64,000 nt of DNA from Pseudomonas nitroreducens (GTDB lineage: Bacteria; Pseudomonadota; Gammaproteobacteria; Pseudomonadales; Pseudomonadaceae): positions 124,001 to 188,000 of the forward strand of contig NZ_JALJXP010000011.1 of the NCBI RefSeq assembly GCF_024170165.1, written 5' to 3'. Shown piece after piece: positions 27,270 to 35,054 of this stretch. Each line of letters opens with the position of its first letter. Within the stretch, counting starts at the first letter, position 1. A program made the translations under genes and the position numbers. The notes beneath the pieces are model-generated. The model saw only the letters and a program-made list of their open reading frames with translations. It searched no databases and was not told the DNA's origin.

Positions 27270-28694
27270 ATGTCCCGTCTCCTTTATATCGATGGCCAAT
27301 GGCAGCCCGCCGACAGCGGCGCGGTCCTGCGGCCGATTGCTCCCGCCACCCGTGAAGCGCTGCCGGAAGTCGCCTGCGCCGGTGTGCCCGACGTGGAGCG
27401 CGCCGTCGCTGCCGCCAAATGTGCCTTCGCCGACTGGAAACTGACCAGTGCCGCCCAGCGTGCCGGTTATCTGCGCGCCTTCGCCGAGCAGCTCGAAGCC
27501 CGCAGCGAAGCGCTGATCGCCCTGCAGATGCAGGCCAGTGGCAAGCCGCGCCTGGAAGCGGAAATCGATATCGGCGATGCCATCGCCACCTTCGCTTATT
27601 ACGCCGAGCTGGCCGACCAGCTGGACGCCCGGCAGAACGCCGAAGTCGCCCTGCCGGACGCCGGCTACCGCTCGCAGACCCGCTTCGAGCCCATCGGTGT
27701 AGTCGGTCTGATCGTGCCGTGGAACTTCCCGCTGGTGACCAGCGCCTGGAAAGTCGCACCGGCGCTGGCGGCGGGCTGCACCGTGGTGCTCAAACCCTCG
27801 GAGATCACCCCGCTGATCGAACTGGTACTGGGCGAGATCGCCGACGCCATCGGCCTGCCGGCCGGCGTACTGAACCTGGTGCCGGGCCTGGCCGATGCCG
27901 GCGCCGCGCTGTGCAGCCATCCGGGCATCGCCAAGCTGTCCTTCACCGGCAGCAACGTCGTCGGCCGCAAGGTCATGGAAGCCGCTGCCGCGCGCACCCT
28001 GCCGGTGGGCCTGGAACTGGGCGGCAAGTCGCCGATCCTGGTGTTCGAGGACTGCGACCTGGACGAGGCCGTGCAATGGATCATCGCCGGCGTTTACTGG
28101 AACGCCGGGCAGATGTGCTCCGCCACCTCGCGCCTGCTGGTGCAGGAATCCATCGCTCAGCCGCTGCTGGCGAAGCTGAAGGTCGCGGTGGAAGGTCTGC
28201 GCGTCGGTGATTCGCTGCAGGGCGAGACCGACATGGGCCCGATGACCAGCGAGGCGCAGTACCGCAAGGTGCTCGACTACTTCGCGGTCGCCCGCGACGA
28301 AGGCCTGGCCTGCCTGACCGGCGGCGAAGCGGCCGAGGGCTGGTTCATCCAGCCGACCGTGTACACCGGCGTAGCGGCGGACAGCCGCCTGTGGCGCGAG
28401 GAAATCTTCGGCCCGGTGCTGTGCGTGCGTACCTTCAGCGACGAAGCCGATGCCCTGCGTCAGGCCAACGACAGCGACTTCGCCCTGGCCGCCACCGTGT
28501 GCAGCGCCGATCTCGGGCGCGCCCAGCGCATCGCCGAGAGCCTGGAGGCCGGCAACGTCTGGCTGAACTCGCCGCAAGTGGTATTCCCGCAGACCTCCTG
28601 GGGCGGCGGCAAGCGCAGCGGCATCGGCCGCGAGCTGGGGCCGTGGGGCCTGTCGGCGTTCTTCGACATCAAGCACATCACCGCGCCGCGCTGA
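27270..28694 (+). CDS. Aldehyde dehydrogenase family protein
   Basis: The start at 27270 (MSRLLYIDGQWQPADSG) gives 474 residues. ALDH motifs are GVVGLIVPWNFPLVTSAWKVAPALAAGCTVVLKPSE (NAD site), GLELGGKSPILVFEDCD (general-base Glu), YWNAGQMCSATSRLLVQ (catalytic Cys) and EIFGPVLCVRTF. It most resembles the betaine/aminoaldehyde dehydrogenase branch. The gene ends inside the LysR regulator gene (17-nt overlap, convergent). No oxidase or transporter neighbour defines the substrate. Confidence 0.92.
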   Translation: MSRLLYIDGQWQPADSGAVLRPIAPATREALPEVACAGVPDVERAVAAAKCAFADWKLTSAAQRAGYLRAFAEQLEARSEALIALQMQASGKPRLEAEIDIGDAIATFAYYAELADQLDARQNAEVALPDAGYRSQTRFEPIGVVGLIVPWNFPLVTSAWKVAPALAAGCTVVLKPSEITPLIELVLGEIADAIGLPAGVLNLVPGLADAGAALCSHPGIAKLSFTGSNVVGRKVMEAAAARTLPVGLELGGKSPILVFEDCDLDEAVQWIIAGVYWNAGQMCSATSRLLVQESIAQPLLAKLKVAVEGLRVGDSLQGETDMGPMTSEAQYRKVLDYFAVARDEGLACLTGGEAAEGWFIQPTVYTGVAADSRLWREEIFGPVLCVRTFSDEADALRQANDSDFALAATVCSADLGRAQRIAESLEAGNVWLNSPQVVFPQTSWGGGKRSGIGRELGPWGLSAFFDIKHITAPR

Positions 28695-29595
28695 TCGGCG
28701 TCACCCCGTGCTCCAGGCGCAGGTCCTCGACCAGCGCCTGGAGCGCTTCGTTGTGCCCCGGCTCGTCGCGCACCACCAGGCTGTGGGTGATGCCGTAGCC
28801 GAGGCTGTCCGGCAATAGCGCGCGCATCTCTCCCTGCTCCACCCAGCGCTCGGCATAGTGGGTCGGCAGGTAGCCCAGGTGAGTGCCCGCGCGCACGGCG
28901 TGGAGCACCGCCTCCATGTGCTGGGCGAAGGCCGTGCTGCGTTGCGGATCGGCCGGCAACTGCACGTCGGCCACCGCATAGCCATGCTGGATCCAGTCGC
29001 AGCTTTCCAGCTCTGCGGCGTCCTTCACTGACTTGCCGAACAACGGATGTTCGCGCCCGCAGAACACCGCGACCCGCTCATGGTACAGCGGCTGATAACG
29101 CAGATTCGGCAGGCGCCGGCTGAAGCAGGCGATGGCCAGGTGCAGGCGGCCGCTGAGCACCAGGCGCTCCAGTTCGCTGGACGACTCGATGAGGAAATGC
29201 AGGCGCACGTCCTGGTCGCGGCGGTTGAAGCGCGCGAGGGTCTGGTGGATGCGGGCGTCGGGCAGGGTGGCGATGTTATCGGCCAGGCCCAGATGCAGCT
29301 CGCCGACCAGTCGCCCTGCGAGGGACTGCACCTGGTCGCGGAAGTCGCCCAGCGCAGCGAACAGGCTCTGCGCGTAATCCAGTACCCGCTGGCCTTTCTC
29401 GGTCAGGCGGAAGCCGCTCTTGCCGCGTTCGCACAGGCGGTAGCCCAGGCGCGTCTCCAGGCTGGCGATGTGGGTGCTGATGGTCGACTGGCCCATGCCC
29501 AGTTCGCCCTGGGCGGCGGAAAAGCCACCACAGCGCACCACACAGGCGAAGATGCGCAGCAGGCGCAGGTCGAGGTCGGAAACGTTGTGCAGCAT
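28678..29595 (-). CDS. LysR family transcriptional regulator
   Basis: The 305-residue regulator has an N-terminal winged HTH (LRLLRIFACVVRCGGFSAAQGELGMGQSTISTHIASLETRLGYRLCERGKSGFRLTEKG) and a C-terminal periplasmic-binding-like effector domain. It is encoded tail-to-tail with the aldehyde dehydrogenase, overlapping by 17 nt, which is unlike the usual divergent LysR layout. It might control its neighbour through the repeats at 27182-27224, but that is inference. Confidence 0.93.
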   Translation of the reverse strand: MLHNVSDLDLRLLRIFACVVRCGGFSAAQGELGMGQSTISTHIASLETRLGYRLCERGKSGFRLTEKGQRVLDYAQSLFAALGDFRDQVQSLAGRLVGELHLGLADNIATLPDARIHQTLARFNRRDQDVRLHFLIESSSELERLVLSGRLHLAIACFSRRLPNLRYQPLYHERVAVFCGREHPLFGKSVKDAAELESCDWIQHGYAVADVQLPADPQRSTAFAQHMEAVLHAVRAGTHLGYLPTHYAERWVEQGEMRALLPDSLGYGITHSLVVRDEPGHNEALQALVEDLRLEHGVTPISAAR

Positions 29596-29737
29596 GGCGG
29601 CTTTCGATTCGTGAGTGGCGATGTGTCGAGGGTGTTGCTTCGAAGGCTATCAATGTATCGCCGGGCTTGCCATGTGTGCCTGTCGTGGCGCTTCGGGTGC
29701 GTGCTAGAGTGCTCGGCCCTGTCCCGCGGAGGTGATG

Positions 29738-30232
29738 ATGTCCGTTCGCATGCCGGGCGCCGTGCTGGCGCTGTTGTTCTGCCTTCCTCTCGGCCTGGCC
29801 GGGACGGCCGTTGCCGCGCCGATGCACAGCCAGTTCCTGCCCCCGGACGACGCCGGCCTGCGCCAGGGCGAGCCGGAACAGCAGCAACTGCTGCAGGTCA
29901 CCGAGTACAGCGTGGTGCTGGGCAACCAGCGCCAGTCCAACCAGCAGCCGATCCCGATCACCACGCCGTCGCTGCTGCGCCTCAAGGGCAAGCCGCTGAG
30001 CAAGGGCGCGCAGATCAGCCAGGTGGTCATCAGCTTCGACGCCGAGGGCAAGAGCCTGAAGAAGCCGGCCTACGACGAGAAGACCCGCGTGCTCAGCCTG
30101 TATTACCCACAGGCGGCTTATCCCCAGCTGCTCGACCTGCTGCGCAACGGCACCGTCTACGTGCAGTTCCTCACCTATGGCAATGGCCATATCTGGGCCG
30201 ACCTGCATACCGGCGCGGTGCGTGCGCGTTGA
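29738..30232 (+). CDS. Hypothetical secreted protein
   Basis: GGAGG lies five bases before the ATG at 29738. The 164-residue product has a signal peptide (MSVRMPGAVLALLFCLPLGLAGTAVAA), then a mixed region rich in Gln (QGEPEQQQLLQVTEYSVVLGNQRQSNQQPIP) and a beta-rich tail ending NGTVYVQFLTYGNGHIWADLHTGAVRAR. It is probably periplasmic. No known domain recognised. Confidence 0.75.
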   Translation: MSVRMPGAVLALLFCLPLGLAGTAVAAPMHSQFLPPDDAGLRQGEPEQQQLLQVTEYSVVLGNQRQSNQQPIPITTPSLLRLKGKPLSKGAQISQVVISFDAEGKSLKKPAYDEKTRVLSLYYPQAAYPQLLDLLRNGTVYVQFLTYGNGHIWADLHTGAVRAR

Positions 30233-30330
30233 GCCGCGCACGGCGCAGGGTTAAACTGCCCGACCCGTGGTGCCCGGCCTGAGCCGTTGCCGGCCGCGAT
30301 CCCCGAGACAGCCGTAGAGAGAAGCGAGCG

Positions 30331-30618
30331 ATGCGTAAAGACAAGAAGCAGGTGATTGGCGAAGAGATCAACGACGACGCCATCAAGCTGTTCCTCGACG
30401 TGGAACCGGCCGACGACACTCCGGCGTCCCTGCACAAGCTGGTCAAGGCCTACCGCGGCCTGCGCATCGACGACTTCGAGCGCTTCGTCGGCTTCTTCGT
30501 CGAAGCCGGTTACGACCTGTCCGCCAAGGACGCCCAGGGCCAGGACTTCATCGCCCTGATCCAGGACCAGCGCCAGGCCGAGCCCTACATCGAGGTGATC
30601 AAGGCTGCTCGCGGCTAA
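30331..30618 (+). CDS. PA4642 family protein
   Basis: The 95-residue protein is all-alpha and acidic, and matches the small conserved Pseudomonas protein group named after PA4642: MRKDKKQVIGEEINDDAIKLFLDVEPADDTPASLHKLVKAYRGLRIDDFERFVGFFVEAGYDLSAKDAQGQDF. No signal, Cys or membrane segment is present; cytoplasmic function unknown. It is followed by a clear terminator. Confidence 0.85.
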   Translation: MRKDKKQVIGEEINDDAIKLFLDVEPADDTPASLHKLVKAYRGLRIDDFERFVGFFVEAGYDLSAKDAQGQDFIALIQDQRQAEPYIEVIKAARG

Positions 30619-30634
30619 TCGCTGCGAACCGCTG

Positions 30635-30661
30635 AAAAGCCCGCCTTGTGCGGGCTTTTTT
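30635..30661 (+). terminator. Terminator after the PA4642-family gene
   Basis: AAAAGCCCGC-CTTGT-GCGGGCTTTTTT: a stable GC stem with a T6 run. Confidence 0.88.
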
Positions 30662-30689
30662 GTTCGCGAGTTCAGCAGGGAAACTCGAA

Positions 30690-30771
30690 GTAGGATGGCG
30701 TGGAGCGCAGCGATACCCATCACTTCCGGGCGTCGGACCGCATGGGTATCGCTGCGCTCCACCCATCCTAC
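30690..30771. repeat. Long REP-type hairpin (GTAGGATGG family)
   Basis: A near-perfect 30-bp inverted repeat GTAGGATGGCGTGG ... CCACCCATCCTAC has one inserted base in the left arm and a 21-nt loop. The sequence is a different family from GTAGGAGCG elements, and another copy-type common in Pseudomonas spacers. Confidence 0.8.
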
Positions 30772-30851
30772 GAAAAGACTCGCCGGACACCTCCGCGAAT
30801 CCCCGCCTAGACTTTCCCTCAGAACGATAACGACAAGGCGAGGACGAAGCC

Positions 30852-31253
30852 GTGCAAGTACAGCCCTATCTGTTTTTCCATGGTCGCGCCGATGAGGCGA
30901 TTGCCTTCTACCAGCGCGCGGTGGGTGCCCAGCTCGGAGGTTTGATGCGCTTCGAGGAGGCGCCCGGTCCCTCGCCGGTGCCCGACGGCTGGCTGGACAA
31001 GGTGATGCACGCCAGCCTGCAGATCGGCGAGACGGAGGTGTTCCTGTCCGATGGCCGCGGCGAGCACAACGCCGCTTTCAATGGCTTCTCCCTGCACCTG
31101 ACGCTGCGCAGCGTGGTGGCGGCGGAGCAGGCATTCGCTGCCCTGGCGGAGGAGGGGCGGGTGGAGATGCCGCTGGAGAAGACCTTCTGGGCGCAGCGTT
31201 TCGGCATGCTCACCGACCGCTTTGGCGTCGGCTGGATGGTCAGCTGCCATTGA
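30852..31253 (+). CDS. VOC / glyoxalase-like protein
   Basis: The GTG start at 30852 has GAGGA seven bases upstream. The 133-residue protein is a PhnB-like VOC fold: MQVQPYLFFHGRADEAIAFYQRAVGA at the N-terminus and PLEKTFWAQRFGMLTDRFGVGWMVS at the C-terminus, the usual paired beta-alpha-beta-beta-beta units. PhnB-type proteins lack a settled activity. It is convergent with mqo. Confidence 0.88.
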   Translation: MQVQPYLFFHGRADEAIAFYQRAVGAQLGGLMRFEEAPGPSPVPDGWLDKVMHASLQIGETEVFLSDGRGEHNAAFNGFSLHLTLRSVVAAEQAFAALAEEGRVEMPLEKTFWAQRFGMLTDRFGVGWMVSCH

Positions 31254-31274
31254 CCTCTTCCGAAGACAGAAACG

Positions 31275-31302
31275 AAAAAGCCCGCCGGATGGCGGGCTTT
31301 TT
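31275..31302. terminator. Bidirectional terminator between VOC gene and mqo
   Basis: AAAAAGCCCGCC-GGAT-GGCGGGCTTTTT: symmetric stem with A/T tracts on both sides, 15-22 nt from both stop codons. Confidence 0.9.
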
Positions 31303-31316
31303 CATGGGAGCAGCAC

Positions 31317-32810
31317 TCAGGACGCGGCGACGATCTGCAGACGGTCGGCGGTCATCTGGTTGACTTCGCGGTAGACCGCGGCGTCGGTTTCCAGCTGCTT
31401 CTCGCGGGCCGGGAAGATCTCCTTGAGCTTCGCGGTCCATTCGGCCGACTGGTAGCGCTCGGGGAAGCAGCGCTCCAGCAGGCCCAGCATGATCGAGACG
31501 GTAACCGAGGCGCCCGGCGAGGCGCCGAGCAGGGCGGCGATGCTGCCGTCCTGGGCCGCCACCAGTTCGGTACCGAACTGCAGGATGCCGCCTTTCTTCG
31601 GGTCCTTCTTGATGATCTGCACGCGCTGGCCGGCGGTTTCGAGGCGCCAGTCGGCCGGGTTCAGCTCCGGGTAGAACTTGCGCAGGGCTTCGATGCGCTG
31701 GTCCATGGACTGCATGACTTCCTTCACCAGGTAGCGGGTGAGGTCCATGTTGTCGCGGGCCACGGCGAGCATCGGCAGCAGGTTGCTGGTGCGCACCGAG
31801 AGCGGCAGGTCGAGGAACGAACCGTGGCGCAGGAACTTGGTGGAGAAGCCGGCGTAGGGGCCGAACAGCAGCGAGGTCTTGCCCTCGACCACGCGGGTGT
31901 CCAGGTGCGGCACGGACATCGGCGGGGCGCCCACTTCGGCCTGGCTGTAGACCTTGGCCTGGTGGTGCTTGACCACTTCCGGGTTGTCGCAACGCAGCCA
32001 CTGGCCGCTTACCGGGAAGCCGCCGAAGCCCTTGCTTTCCGGGATGCCGGACATCTGCAGGAGCGGCAGCGCGCCGCCGCCGGCGCCGAGGAAGACGAAC
32101 TTCGCCTTCACCTTGCGGGCGTCGCCGGTCTGGGTGTTCTTGATGTCCACCAGCCAGCCGTCGCCGGAGCGCTCCAGGCCCACGACCTTCTGGAAGTAGC
32201 GGACTTCGCTGCCTTCGCGGCTGGAGAGGTAGCTCAGCAGCTGGTTGGTCAGGGCGCCGAAGTTGACGTCGGTGCCGCTTTCCACGCGGGTCATCGCGAC
32301 CTGCTCGTCGGCCGGGCGGCCGGGAATGGTCAGCGGGGCCCAGTCGGCGATCTTCGCGCGGTCCTCGGTGTATTCCATCGAGGAGAAGGCATGGTGCTGG
32401 GCAAGCATCTCATGGCGCTTCTTCAGGAACGGAATGTCTTTGCCACGCACGAAGCTCATGTGCGGAACGGGGTTGATGAAGTTGCGTGGTGCGCCGAAGG
32501 CGTCCTTCCCGGTCAGGTAGGCCCAGAACTGCTTGGACACCTCGAACTGGGCGTTGATGTTCACCGCCTTCTTGATGTCGATCGAGCCGTCAGCCGCCTG
32601 CGGGGTGTAGTTCAGCTCGCAGAGGCCGGCGTGACCGGTACCGGCGTTGTTCCACGGGTTGGAACTTTCGATGGCTCCGGATTCCTGCAGTTCGACGATC
32701 TCGAGCTTGACGCCCGGATCGACTTCCTTGAGCAGGACAGCCAGGGTTGCGCTCATGATGCCGGCGCCGACCAGCAGCACGTCCATCGATTCGATTTCGT
32801 TCTGCGCCAT
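31317..32810 (-). CDS. mqo: Malate:quinone oxidoreductase
   Basis: The start at 32810 gives 497 residues ([28 protein letters not shown]). The FAD-dependent peripheral membrane enzyme oxidises malate to oxaloacetate and feeds quinone. Visible elements are the dinucleotide fold [72 protein letters not shown], and [13 protein letters not shown]. With the fumarase at 1.5-3 kb it forms the C4 end of the TCA cycle. Upstream lies an unusually long leader (802 nt to the next gene). Confidence 0.96.
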   Translation of the reverse strand: MAQNEIESMDVLLVGAGIMSATLAVLLKEVDPGVKLEIVELQESGAIESSNPWNNAGTGHAGLCELNYTPQAADGSIDIKKAVNINAQFEVSKQFWAYLTGKDAFGAPRNFINPVPHMSFVRGKDIPFLKKRHEMLAQHHAFSSMEYTEDRAKIADWAPLTIPGRPADEQVAMTRVESGTDVNFGALTNQLLSYLSSREGSEVRYFQKVVGLERSGDGWLVDIKNTQTGDARKVKAKFVFLGAGGGALPLLQMSGIPESKGFGGFPVSGQWLRCDNPEVVKHHQAKVYSQAEVGAPPMSVPHLDTRVVEGKTSLLFGPYAGFSTKFLRHGSFLDLPLSVRTSNLLPMLAVARDNMDLTRYLVKEVMQSMDQRIEALRKFYPELNPADWRLETAGQRVQIIKKDPKKGGILQFGTELVAAQDGSIAALLGASPGASVTVSIMLGLLERCFPERYQSAEWTAKLKEIFPAREKQLETDAAVYREVNQMTADRLQIVAAS

Positions 32811-33013
32811 TAACGCGTCTCCAAAACTATCAGCAGCCAGTTGTGACAGGGGCCTTGCGCTCGTTGCGCGAAGCCGCATGTCCGAATTCTTCTCAGGTCG
32901 CCAGGGACCTTTCGCGGAATGTCTCGGGCCGGGATCGGAGGAGGGGAAGTGCGCACCTTCTCGGCAATCCACGGACAGACAAAGTCATCCGCAAGGGCAT
33001 CGGGGAGTGGCGC

Positions 33014-33097
33014 TTATGCGCGGCTTCCGGTGCCGAAAAAGCGATTCAGTGCTGCGGGGTCAGACGTCAATGGTGCTACCAACGCAAAACTCTTCAT
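33014..33097 (-). CDS. Possible 27-aa leader ORF in mqo leader
   Basis: On minus ATG (33097) to TAA (33014) reads MKSFALVAPLTSDPAALN, then RFFGTGSRA. A weak GGCGAG-like ribosome site precedes it. Codon choice is low in third-position G/C for this genome (about 15 of 26), which argues against a well-expressed protein; a leader peptide is an alternative. Confidence is low. Confidence 0.25.
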   Translation of the reverse strand: MKSFALVAPLTSDPAALNRFFGTGSRA

Positions 33098-33370
33098 TGC
33101 TCGCCACACTCTCGTGAAGTAGTGAAAAACCTTCGATCACGCTCTTTTGGAGGCGTGAAGCTCAAAGGGGATCGTCGTCGCGGGCCGGTCCGGTCTCCGT
33201 GCGGAGGGGGCGGCTGCATCCATGCCAAGTTCTGCGCAACGAACGTACAAAGCGCGACGGCCAGTGACCGAGGCGAGTGGCGACTCTCTTTGAGGGGTGG
33301 CAGAGGCGAGACACGGTGTGTCGGCATCGTGCGGGGCCCGACCAGGAGGCGTCCTTATAATCGGGGGGCG

Positions 33371-33376
33371 ATTATA
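33371..33376 (-). promoter_or_regulatory. Candidate -10 box in the mqo leader
   Basis: Minus-strand TATAAT about 560 nt upstream of the mqo start. No clear -35 hexamer is found 16-18 bases upstream; the region there is a T-rich run. Confidence 0.35.
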
Positions 33377-33612
33377 ACGGCGAAACACAAAAAAAAGCTC
33401 TGCACCTTAGACTTTTTTCCTAGTGTCTACCCCTTGATTGACCATTTGTGCCCCCTCCCGGTGCGTCTTGCCTGCGGGTCGGTCAAGGTGGCTGATCGAC
33501 GCGTGGCGAGGGAACCCTGCGAACGGGTTCCGCGTCCAATGGCCAAGCGCTATCTGACCGCGCTGCCCGCCGGTATACTGCCGGCCATCGCCTACCCCAT
33601 GGAGAGATGAGC

Positions 33613-34200
33613 ATGCTGCCTCGCCTGTTGCTCGGCTTTATCGCTGCCGCCAGCCTGACCTTGACCGGCTGCGCCCTCAGCCCGCAACAACTCAACCCGA
33701 CGCCCGAGTTCAAGGGCCCGGTCGCCGCCGTTGGCCAGGGCCAGCCGGTGGTGGTGAAAGTCGTCGACGGTCGCCCGAGCACCGCGCTGGGTACCCGTGG
33801 TGGCCTGTATTCGGAAACCAGCCAGCTGACCGTGCGCAGTGAAGACGTGATCCCCAAGTTGCAGCTGCAGGCCGAGACTGCCGTGCGCCTGCTGGGCTTC
33901 ACCCCGTCGGCCAACGCCTACAACGCGCCGCAACTGACCCTGACCCTGGCCGAGCTGAAGTACCAGTCGCCCAAGGAAGGCATGTACGTCACCGAGGCCG
34001 ACATCGGCGCCACTTTCCGCGCCGACGTGCAGAGCGGCACCCGTCGCTACAGCGGCCGCTACGGCGCCTCGACCAACCAGCGTTTCGGCATGGCGCCCAA
34101 CCAGGCGACCAACACCAAGCTGGTGAGCGACGTGCTCAGCGATGCGCTGACCCGTGTGTTCAAGGACCCGACCATCGGCCAGACGCTGAACCAGCGCTGA
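33613..34200 (+). CDS. YajG family lipoprotein
   Basis: The start at 33613 is preferred because GGAGAG ends directly at the earlier ATG (33607). The 195-residue product has the lipoprotein signal MLPRLLLGFIAAASLTLTGC (lipobox LTGC) and a mature domain of the YajG type: beta-rich with DGRPSTALGTRGGLYSETSQLTVRSEDVIPKLQLQAETAVRLLGF and a C-terminal helical region. In E. coli YajG is an outer-membrane lipoprotein with an uncertain role. It ends in a bidirectional terminator. Confidence 0.9.
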   Translation: MLPRLLLGFIAAASLTLTGCALSPQQLNPTPEFKGPVAAVGQGQPVVVKVVDGRPSTALGTRGGLYSETSQLTVRSEDVIPKLQLQAETAVRLLGFTPSANAYNAPQLTLTLAELKYQSPKEGMYVTEADIGATFRADVQSGTRRYSGRYGASTNQRFGMAPNQATNTKLVSDVLSDALTRVFKDPTIGQTLNQR

Positions 34201-34213
34201 TCGATCGGACATG

Positions 34214-34241
34214 AAAAAGCCCGCCGAATGGCGGGCTTTTT
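34214..34241. terminator. Bidirectional terminator after yajG-like gene
   Basis: AAAAAGCCCGCC-GAAT-GGCGGGCTTTTT, symmetric, serving the plus lipoprotein gene and the minus small protein gene. Confidence 0.9.
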
Positions 34242-34263
34242 CATGGGCGCTGAGCGGTTGCGA

Positions 34264-34470
34264 TCAGGCGGCCTGGCGGTACGGGTCGACTTCGAACGAA
34301 CGCATGCGCTCGTCGGTTTCCGGCAGGTCCAGGTGCTCGTGGCCGCAGGCCTGGGTGTAGACCAGCCAGTGGTCGTCCTGGACGTTGAACGAGAGTTCGA
34401 CGACCACGGCTTCGATTTCTTCCAGGTGTTCGATCAGGTAGGCGTTTTCGTGGGGGACGATGTCGAGCAT
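34264..34470 (-). CDS. Small conserved hypothetical protein
   Basis: The 68-residue protein (MLDIVPHENAYLIEHLEEIEAVVVELSFNV ...) is acidic with a Cys-His pair (TQACGHEHLDL) that could bind metal. AAGGAG lies upstream of the ATG on minus, so it is probably translated. It matches, by memory of gene order, the small PA4638-type protein; function unknown. Confidence 0.7.
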   Translation of the reverse strand: MLDIVPHENAYLIEHLEEIEAVVVELSFNVQDDHWLVYTQACGHEHLDLPETDERMRSFEVDPYRQAA

Positions 34471-34731
34471 GGCGAATCTCCTTGGCGAAAGACCGGGTTT
34501 GCAGAATTCGTTGAAGCCAGCAACGTGCCAGGGCGCGGGAGAGGTCTTAGACCATTTCTCGATAATTCTTACGCTCGTCGTAAATAAGCGTTGCGCGCTG
34601 GCTGCGATGGCGGGCCAGCGGATAAAATGCGCGTCGATTGTTTCTCATCCATGACGGGCCATGCCCGTTCGTCCAGACTGGCCCCGCTTTGCTTCGAAGT
34701 CGTTGGTGTGCAGTTTGAAGCGGAGGTTGTG

Positions 34732-35016
34732 ATGTCGCTGCAGGCGCTCTGGAGTCTCTTCCAGGCCCATCCCGGTCGTATCGTGAATGACCTGGCCCTG
34801 TTCTTCGCCCTGGCCGGAGGCTGGCTGCTGCTGGCGACCCGTCGCCGCGAGCGCCTCGCCCTGGCGCGCCTGGCCGCCGAGAGCGAAGTCGCACCGGTGC
34901 CGCTGGACAGCGTCGAACCGACCGCGCGGATGAACCGCTTCTTCTACCGTTTCGGTTTCGCCTGCATGGCATTGGCCATGGCGGTGAGCTGGTACAGCAC
35001 GCAGCTGAGCCAGTAA
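34732..35016 (+). CDS. Small inner-membrane protein
   Basis: The start at 34732 has CGGAGG five bases upstream. The 94-residue protein has a membrane helix at residues 17-36 (GRIVNDLALFFALAGGWLLL), an Arg-rich cytoplasmic loop, and a second helix at residues about 70-88 (FYRFGFACMALAMAVSWYS). No function recognised. A terminator follows within 15 nt. Confidence 0.75.
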   Translation: MSLQALWSLFQAHPGRIVNDLALFFALAGGWLLLATRRRERLALARLAAESEVAPVPLDSVEPTARMNRFFYRFGFACMALAMAVSWYSTQLSQ

Positions 35017-35027
35017 CGGCTGAGATG

Positions 35028-35054
35028 AAAAAGGCGCCCGAGGGCGCCTTTTTT
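35028..35054. terminator. Bidirectional terminator between small membrane protein and acyltransferase
   Basis: AAAAAGGCGCCC-GA-GGGCGCCTTTTTT: 10-bp stem with A and T tracts on both sides; the minus-strand acyltransferase gene stops at its edge. Confidence 0.88.

Larger units (their letters stand above)
32811..33612. other. 802-nt leader/intergenic region upstream of mqo
   Basis: Open frames here (for instance plus 32843-33610) have poor, Arg-rich composition and no family, so I treat the region as non-coding. It holds TATAAT on plus (33356-33361) and on minus (33371-33376), an A-rich run at 33385-33400, and a possible 27-codon minus-strand ORF at 33014-33097. A long leader or a small RNA ahead of mqo is the likeliest content. 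Confidence 0.6.

Noticed and set aside
26574-28676. 700-codon minus open frame over cupin and aldehyde dehydrogenase genes
   Set aside because: Antisense shadow of well-supported genes; no recognisable domain.
32843-33610. 255-codon plus open frame in the mqo leader
   Set aside because: Arg-rich, no domain, no ribosome site and no conserved look; treated as non-coding.
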